Source: Oscillospiraceae bacterium
GTDB lineage: Bacteria; Bacillota_A; Clostridia; Oscillospirales; Oscillospiraceae
Length of the DNA: 9,085 nt
Assembly: GCA_015068175.1 (NCBI GenBank)
Contig: SVLA01000084.1
Location: 1-9,085 of the forward strand
Direction: 5' to 3'
Both the position numbers and the translations under genes were made by a program. Numbering within the stretch: the first letter of the stretch is position 1; every line of letters starts with the position of its first letter. This document shows, in pieces, positions 6,332 through 9,085 of this stretch. The notes under the pieces were generated by a model that worked only from the letters and a program-made list of their open reading frames with translations, was not told the origin of the DNA and did not search any database.

Positions 6332-6363
6332 CGCACATCGGGTCCGTCGGTGTGCGGTTTTTT
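6332..6363 (+). terminator. Riboswitch-controlled terminator before metK
   Basis: A 9-bp stem (6332-6340 with 6348-6356, one G-U) has a 7-nt loop and is followed by six T at 6358-6363. Its 5' arm shares 6337-6340 with an alternative antiterminator hairpin (6319-6327 with 6337-6345). Ligand-bound P1 should favour this terminator. Confidence 0.88.
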
Positions 6364-6392
6364 ATTTGACGTGTGAAGAAAGGAATCTGCAA

Positions 6393-7538
6393 ATGGAAAA
6401 AAGACTGTTTACTTCCGAGTGTGTCACCAACGGCCATCCCGACAAGGTGGCGGACTCCATCTCTGATGCCATCCTGGATGCCTGCCTGCAGCAGGATCCT
6501 GGCTCCCGTGTGGCCTGCGAGACTATGGTCACTACCGATTTCTGCCTGATCTGCGGCGAGATCACCACCAAAGCGGTGGTGGATTATCCCGCGGTGGCCC
6601 GGGAGGCCATCCGCAAGATCGGCTATGTGTACCCCGGCGACGGATTCGATGCCGACACCGTGGAGATCCAGTGCCGCATCCACACCCAGTCCGCCGATAT
6701 TGCTCTGGGCACCAATGACGAAGTGGGCGGCGCCGGCGACCAGGGTATGATGTTTGGCGGTGCCTGCGCCGATACGCCGGAGCTGATGCCCCTGCCTATC
6801 GCCCTGGCCCGGGCACTGAGCAACCGGCTGACCGAGTGCATCCACTCCAACGATCTGCTCCGGGCCGACGGCAAGACTCAGGTGTCCATCGAGTACGACG
6901 AGAACGGCAAGGTGCTGGGCGTGGATACCGTGGTGGTGTCCGTCATGCACAGCGCTGATTTTGAGATCGAAGAACTGCGCAAGTACGTCCGCCAGGGCGT
7001 GATCGCCCCGGTTCTGGAGAAGTACGGCTTCAGCTTGGAGGATGTGGCCCACATCCACATCAATCCCACCGGCAATTTCGTCATCGGCGGCCCCAACGGC
7101 GACACCGGTCTGACCGGCCGGAAGATCATTGTGGACACTTACGGCGGCTATTTCTCCCATGGCGGCGGCGCGTTCTCGGGCAAGGATCCCACCAAGGTGG
7201 ACCGCAGCGCTGCGTACATGGCCCGCTATATGGCCAAGAATCTGGTGGCCGCCGGTTTGGCTGCCCAGGTGCAGGTGCAGTTGGCTTACGCCATCGGCGT
7301 GGCCCAGCCTGTTTCTTTGCGGGTGGACAGCTACGGTACCGGCGTCATCTCCGATGAGAAGATGACTGAACTGCTGCGCAAGACCTGCGATATGACCCCC
7401 GCGGGCATCATTCGCAAGCTGAATCTGCGCCAGCCCATCTATGCCCCCACGGCGGCGGTGGGGCACTTCGGCGTGGCCGGCCGCCCCTGGGAAGAGACCG
7501 ACCTGGCCCCCGTGCTGAAAGATCTGGCTGGGATCTGA
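6393..7538 (+). CDS. metK: S-adenosylmethionine synthetase
   Basis: The product has 381 residues, close to the usual MetK length, with all three domains. It catalyses ATP + L-methionine + water to SAM + phosphate + diphosphate in the cytosol. GHPDK (14-18) carries the ATP-contacting histidine, and the SECVTNGHPDK context varies from the commoner SESVTEGHPDK. GAGDQGMMFG (113-122) is the ATP-binding signature. TYGGYFSHGGGAFSGKDPTKVDRS (residues 249-272) contains the glycine-rich phosphate loop and active-site Lys and Asp residues. The ATG at 6393 is preceded by AAAGGA at 8-nt spacing; the in-frame ATG near 6315 lies inside the riboswitch and is rejected. Expression is under the S-box leader, so high SAM should shut it off. 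The coding sequence is GC-rich and codon-biased, like a well-expressed housekeeping gene. Confidence 0.97.
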   Translation: MEKRLFTSECVTNGHPDKVADSISDAILDACLQQDPGSRVACETMVTTDFCLICGEITTKAVVDYPAVAREAIRKIGYVYPGDGFDADTVEIQCRIHTQSADIALGTNDEVGGAGDQGMMFGGACADTPELMPLPIALARALSNRLTECIHSNDLLRADGKTQVSIEYDENGKVLGVDTVVVSVMHSADFEIEELRKYVRQGVIAPVLEKYGFSLEDVAHIHINPTGNFVIGGPNGDTGLTGRKIIVDTYGGYFSHGGGAFSGKDPTKVDRSAAYMARYMAKNLVAAGLAAQVQVQLAYAIGVAQPVSLRVDSYGTGVISDEKMTELLRKTCDMTPAGIIRKLNLRQPIYAPTAAVGHFGVAGRPWEETDLAPVLKDLAGI

Positions 7539-7638
7539 ATTGGATAAAAAGGACCTTCGTTATGCGCCCTTACGGCGAATAGGAAGTGATCCTATCTCTG
7601 GGGCGATTCGCAAATTGCCTGATAAGTGCAAACAAACA

Positions 7639-7664
7639 CGGCAGCACCGAGCCCGGTGCTGCCG
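7639..7664 (-). terminator. Hairpin between metK and the small minus-strand gene, probable terminator
   Basis: A perfect 11-bp GC-rich stem (7639-7649 with 7654-7664) has a 4-nt loop. On the minus strand it is followed by TGTTTGTTTG, so it most plausibly ends the converging small-gene transcript. On the plus strand only a weak AT-rich stretch follows, though it may also stop metK read-through. Confidence 0.6.
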
Positions 7665-7702
7665 TTAACTATTCGGAGAATTGGAATTTGTCTAATAGTT
7701 AA
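7665..7702. repeat. 9-bp inverted repeat adjoining the stop codon of the small minus-strand gene
   Basis: TTAACTATT (7665-7673) and AATAGTTAA (7694-7702) are exact inverse complements with 20 nt between them. The repeat abuts both the TAA of the small gene and the GC-rich hairpin at 7639-7664. It could be a stabilising 3' structure; no T run is associated. Confidence 0.5.
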
Positions 7703-7939
7703 TTAGTACGTATATGTTTCAAAACCATCGACCCAATATGTATTATCTAAGAGACGAGGTTTAAAAATAGTAAATACTCTTTTGATTGTAAAACCGTCAA
7801 CTGTATTCATAAAACCGCTTTTTGTTTTTAGTAAAGCAATTGCTTTCTCTGCATTTTCTAAGGAACTGTATATTCCAATATCTTTACGCTCAATGTGGTC
7901 TATAAGCTTGTGTTTGTGAGAAACTTTCCAATAAATCAT
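7703..7939 (-). CDS. Small DUF7336-like protein of unknown function
   Basis: The product has 78 residues. The central pattern IGIYSSLENAEKAIALLK (21-38), then GF (42-43), DGF (48-50) and a C-terminal W-V-D-G-F (69-73), matches my memory of the DUF7336 family. That family consists of small soluble proteins of Firmicutes and other bacteria found scattered in accessory regions; the function is unknown. The ATG at 7939 is chosen because AGGTGG lies 5 nt upstream. The frame stays open to 7990, but that extension runs into the flanking repeat. Base composition is distinctly AT-richer than metK and the U32 gene. The gene lies 75 nt downstream of the DUF559 stop and could share its transcript, although the repeat between them folds into hairpins. 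There is no signal or membrane segment. Confidence 0.7.
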   Translation of the reverse strand: MIYWKVSHKHKLIDHIERKDIGIYSSLENAEKAIALLKTKSGFMNTVDGFTIKRVFTIFKPRLLDNTYWVDGFETYTY

Positions 7940-7986
7940 TTTGACCACCTCGTTAACTTCAAGTGGCTTAACTGGCGCGGGAGCGC

Positions 7987-8048
7987 CCAAGGCTCCCTTG
8001 TGTAAAGGGAGCTGTCAAAAATCTTCTGATTTTTGACTGAGGGATTGT
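7987..8048 (+). repeat. Left terminal copy of the palindromic repeat bounding the DUF559 gene
   Basis: It has three parts: an outer palindrome GCTCCCTT-GTGTA-AAGGGAGC (7992-8012), a second hairpin with arms GTCAAAAATC and GATTTTTGAC (8014-8037), and an inner motif TGAGGGATTGT (8038-8048). The right copy at 8395-8451 matches it in inverted orientation. A further small hairpin (7974-7978 with 7983-7987) may belong to its outer end. Confidence 0.82.
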
Positions 8049-8392
8049 CTTACCGCAGTATCGATATACTCACAGACACCACGAAAGTTACGCATAACTT
8101 CATTATTAGGAATACGAATTACAGTTAAGCCGTAGTCTTCCAGAAAAACGGTGCGCTCCGCATCTTTCTCTGTATTGACATCTTCATAGTGCTGTGAACC
8201 ATCCAGTTCAATTACCAGTTTGGCTTCCGCACTATAAAAATCTGCGATGTATTTACCAAGTACCTTTTGCCGAGAGAATCGGACAGGATATGTACGGAGA
8301 AAATCATACCACAAATGCCGTTCTTCTTTTGTCATTTCTTTTCGCAGATGTTTGGCAAAAGGTACTAACTGCTTATTATGCCTAGACTGCAT
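8015..8392 (-). CDS. DUF559 (Vsr-like) endonuclease-domain protein
   Basis: The product has 125 residues, the usual size of a lone DUF559 protein. An N-terminal helix LRKEMTKEERHLWYDFLR (16-33) leads to RQKVLGKYIADFY (41-53), KLVIELDGSQH (58-68), Asp77 and Arg80, and GLTVIRIPNNEV (88-99). Asp51, Glu62, Asp64 and His68 match the PD-(D/E)XK-type active site shared with very-short-patch-repair (Vsr) nucleases. DNA cleavage is therefore likely; the target is unknown, and no cytosine methylase accompanies it. ATG 8392 is preferred because GGAGGG lies 6 nt upstream. An in-frame GTG at 8425 would put repeat sequence into the protein. The last nine or so residues are encoded by the left repeat, so the C-terminus is probably not functional. 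AT-rich composition suggests acquisition by transfer. Confidence 0.87.
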   Translation of the reverse strand: MQSRHNKQLVPFAKHLRKEMTKEERHLWYDFLRTYPVRFSRQKVLGKYIADFYSAEAKLVIELDGSQHYEDVNTEKDAERTVFLEDYGLTVIRIPNNEVMRNFRGVCEYIDTAVRQSLSQKSEDF

Positions 8393-8394
8393 TA

Positions 8395-8451
8395 CAATCC
8401 CTCCGTCACGGCTTCGCCGTGCCACCTCCCTTTACACAAGGGAGGCTTTGG
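8395..8451 (-). repeat. Right terminal copy of the palindromic repeat bounding the DUF559 gene
   Basis: Read on the minus strand it has the same plan as the left copy: outer palindrome CCTCCCTT-GTGTA-AAGGGAGG (8445-8425), a second hairpin with arms GCACGGC and GCCGTGAC, and the inner motif GGAGGGATTGT (8405-8395). The inner hairpin sequence differs from the left copy although its fold is kept. The GGAGGG also serves as ribosome binding site for the nuclease gene. Confidence 0.82.
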
Positions 8452-8488
8452 TGCGGTGCGAACCTTTAGAAAAATTCAAGCTTGCCAA

Positions 8489-8505
8489 ACAGTCCGAACG
8501 ACTGT
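8489..8505 (-). terminator. Weak hairpin downstream of the U32 peptidase gene
   Basis: ACAGTC (8489-8494) and GACTGT (8500-8505) form a 6-bp stem with a 5-nt loop, 47 nt after the U32 stop on the minus strand. Only three T follow, so it would be a weak terminator at best. No better terminator is seen between the U32 gene and the DUF559 gene. Confidence 0.25.
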
Positions 8506-8551
8506 ATCGCAGGTTAATTTGTGCATGGTTTGAGGAATACCGTTGATTTGC

Positions 8552-9085
8552 TTATTTGGCGCTGAGGTCCACGGCGCGGCGGAGGATGCTCATGGGCGGC
8601 ACCGGCCGGGGCAGGGGAACGGTGAATATGGATTGGGGCGTCCGGGGTTCGGCCAGGGGAGCGCCCTCGGCGTCCAGCATACCGCCGGCCACCATGGGGA
8701 AGGGCCGCAGGTCCGGGCCTACCACTTCCAGCTCATCACCTTCCCGGAATTTGTTGTTCAGGCTGACGGTGGCGATGCCATGCTCGTCACAGCTTTCCAC
8801 GATGCCGCAGACTTGCCACTCCCGGATGTAACGGGAATGCTCGGTATATTGGCCGGGATAGCCGTAATAGAAGCCGGTGGAATAGATCCGGTGGGACACG
8901 TGTTCCACTTCGTCCCGCCATACGGGGTCTATGGGACGGCCGGCGGCCACATCGTCGATGCAATGGCGATAAGCGCCGGTGACGATGGCGGCGTAATAGG
9001 CGCTCTTGGCCCGGCCTTCGATCTTGATGCAATCAATGCCGGCGTCCATCAGGTCCTGCAGGTGGTCGATCATGCACATATCCCG
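8552..9085 (-). CDS. U32-family peptidase, C-terminal part
   Basis: The 177 C-terminal residues are visible; the N-terminal part lies beyond the window end. The fragment begins RDMCMIDHLQDLMDAGIDCIKIEGR (first 25 residues), a conserved stretch of U32 peptidases near the end of their TIM-barrel-like domain. The helix SAYYAAIVTGAYRHCIDD follows, then an STGFYYGYPGQY segment and the small beta-barrel C-terminal domain (about 95-160). Members of the family include collagenase-like proteases and RlhA/TrhP-type enzymes that act in hydroxylation of rRNA or tRNA. The Clostridial paralogue with this C-terminal barrel is usually annotated simply as U32 family peptidase. The subgroup cannot be settled without the N-terminus. 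High GC and codon use match the housekeeping genes of the window. It is followed by the AT-rich accessory patch. Confidence 0.88.
   Translation of the reverse strand, partial: RDMCMIDHLQDLMDAGIDCIKIEGRAKSAYYAAIVTGAYRHCIDDVAAGRPIDPVWRDEVEHVSHRIYSTGFYYGYPGQYTEHSRYIREWQVCGIVESCDEHGIATVSLNNKFREGDELEVVGPDLRPFPMVAGGMLDAEGAPLAEPRTPQSIFTVPLPRPVPPMSILRRAVDLSAK

Larger units (their letters stand above)
7987..8451. mobile_element. Candidate mobile unit: DUF559 endonuclease gene between inverted palindromic repeats
   Basis: This unit of about 465 bp consists of two inverted copies of a compound palindromic repeat and, filling the space between them exactly, one DUF559 nuclease gene. The ribosome binding site of the gene is in the right repeat and its stop codon is in the left repeat. 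No transposase is present and no clear target duplication is seen. Similar DUF559-plus-repeat arrangements recur, as far as I recall, in gut Clostridia. The plan resembles a REP/RAYT unit with the transposase replaced by a Vsr-like nuclease. Mobility is inferred. Confidence 0.55.

Noticed and set aside
6228..7466. Long open frame on the minus strand opposite metK
   Set aside because: Low-complexity His/Gly/Ala translation antisense to an unmistakable metK; it also runs into the riboswitch.
7987..8451. CRISPR array or insertion sequence at the repeat pair
   Set aside because: Only two copies in inverted orientation around a gene, with no regular spacers and no DDE, HUH or serine/tyrosine recombinase motifs.
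8247..8546. Plus-strand open frame through the right repeat
   Set aside because: It is antisense to the DUF559 gene and its middle is repeat palindrome; only the last 85 nt were kept as a possible remnant.
1..9085. tRNA or rRNA genes
   Set aside because: No cloverleaf with TTCRANNC-type arms or rRNA-like conserved stretch was noticed; the only structured RNA with clear identity is the SAM-I leader.

Overview
The window looks like chromosomal DNA of a moderately GC-rich Firmicute, most likely a gut clostridium of the Oscillospiraceae type. The inference rests on strong purine-rich Shine-Dalgarno sites, intrinsic terminators, an S-box (SAM-I) riboswitch in front of metK, the UPF0237/UPF0210 gene pair, and a repeat-bounded DUF559 gene of a kind I recall from gut Clostridia. 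No marker gene fixes the species.

Layout. (a) 2-431: the 3' end of an S1-domain protein (RpsA, or the S1 half of an IspH-S1 fusion) and its terminator. (b) 440-3981, plus strand: a promoter, a TIR-domain gene, then a Dabb-barrel gene, an ACT-domain gene, a UPF0210 (PFL-like) gene and a small membrane-anchored protein. All are closely spaced and followed by a strong terminator, so they could be one five-gene transcript. (c) 3992-6119, minus strand: a rhomboid-fold membrane protein without the catalytic residues and with a C-terminal zinc-binding tail, its terminator, then a geranylgeranyl-reductase-like flavoprotein. (d) 6175-7538, plus strand: promoter, SAM-I riboswitch with a readable antiterminator/terminator switch, and metK. 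(e) 7639-8546: a visibly AT-richer accessory patch on the minus strand holding a DUF7336-like small protein and a DUF559 (Vsr-like) endonuclease gene. The endonuclease gene is enclosed exactly by two inverted copies of a palindromic repeat. (f) 8552-9085, minus strand: the C-terminal part of a U32-family peptidase.

MetK makes S-adenosylmethionine, and SAM closes the S-box upstream of it; this is the one regulatory circuit that can be read directly. The ACT-UPF0210 pair is a conserved couple of unknown function, and here it follows a TIR gene. TIR proteins are often NAD-cleaving or defence proteins, so that linkage is worth testing. The best candidates for undescribed biology are the DUF559/inverted-repeat unit, which resembles a REP/RAYT arrangement but carries a nuclease instead of a transposase, and the TIR protein with its unrecognised C-terminal domain.
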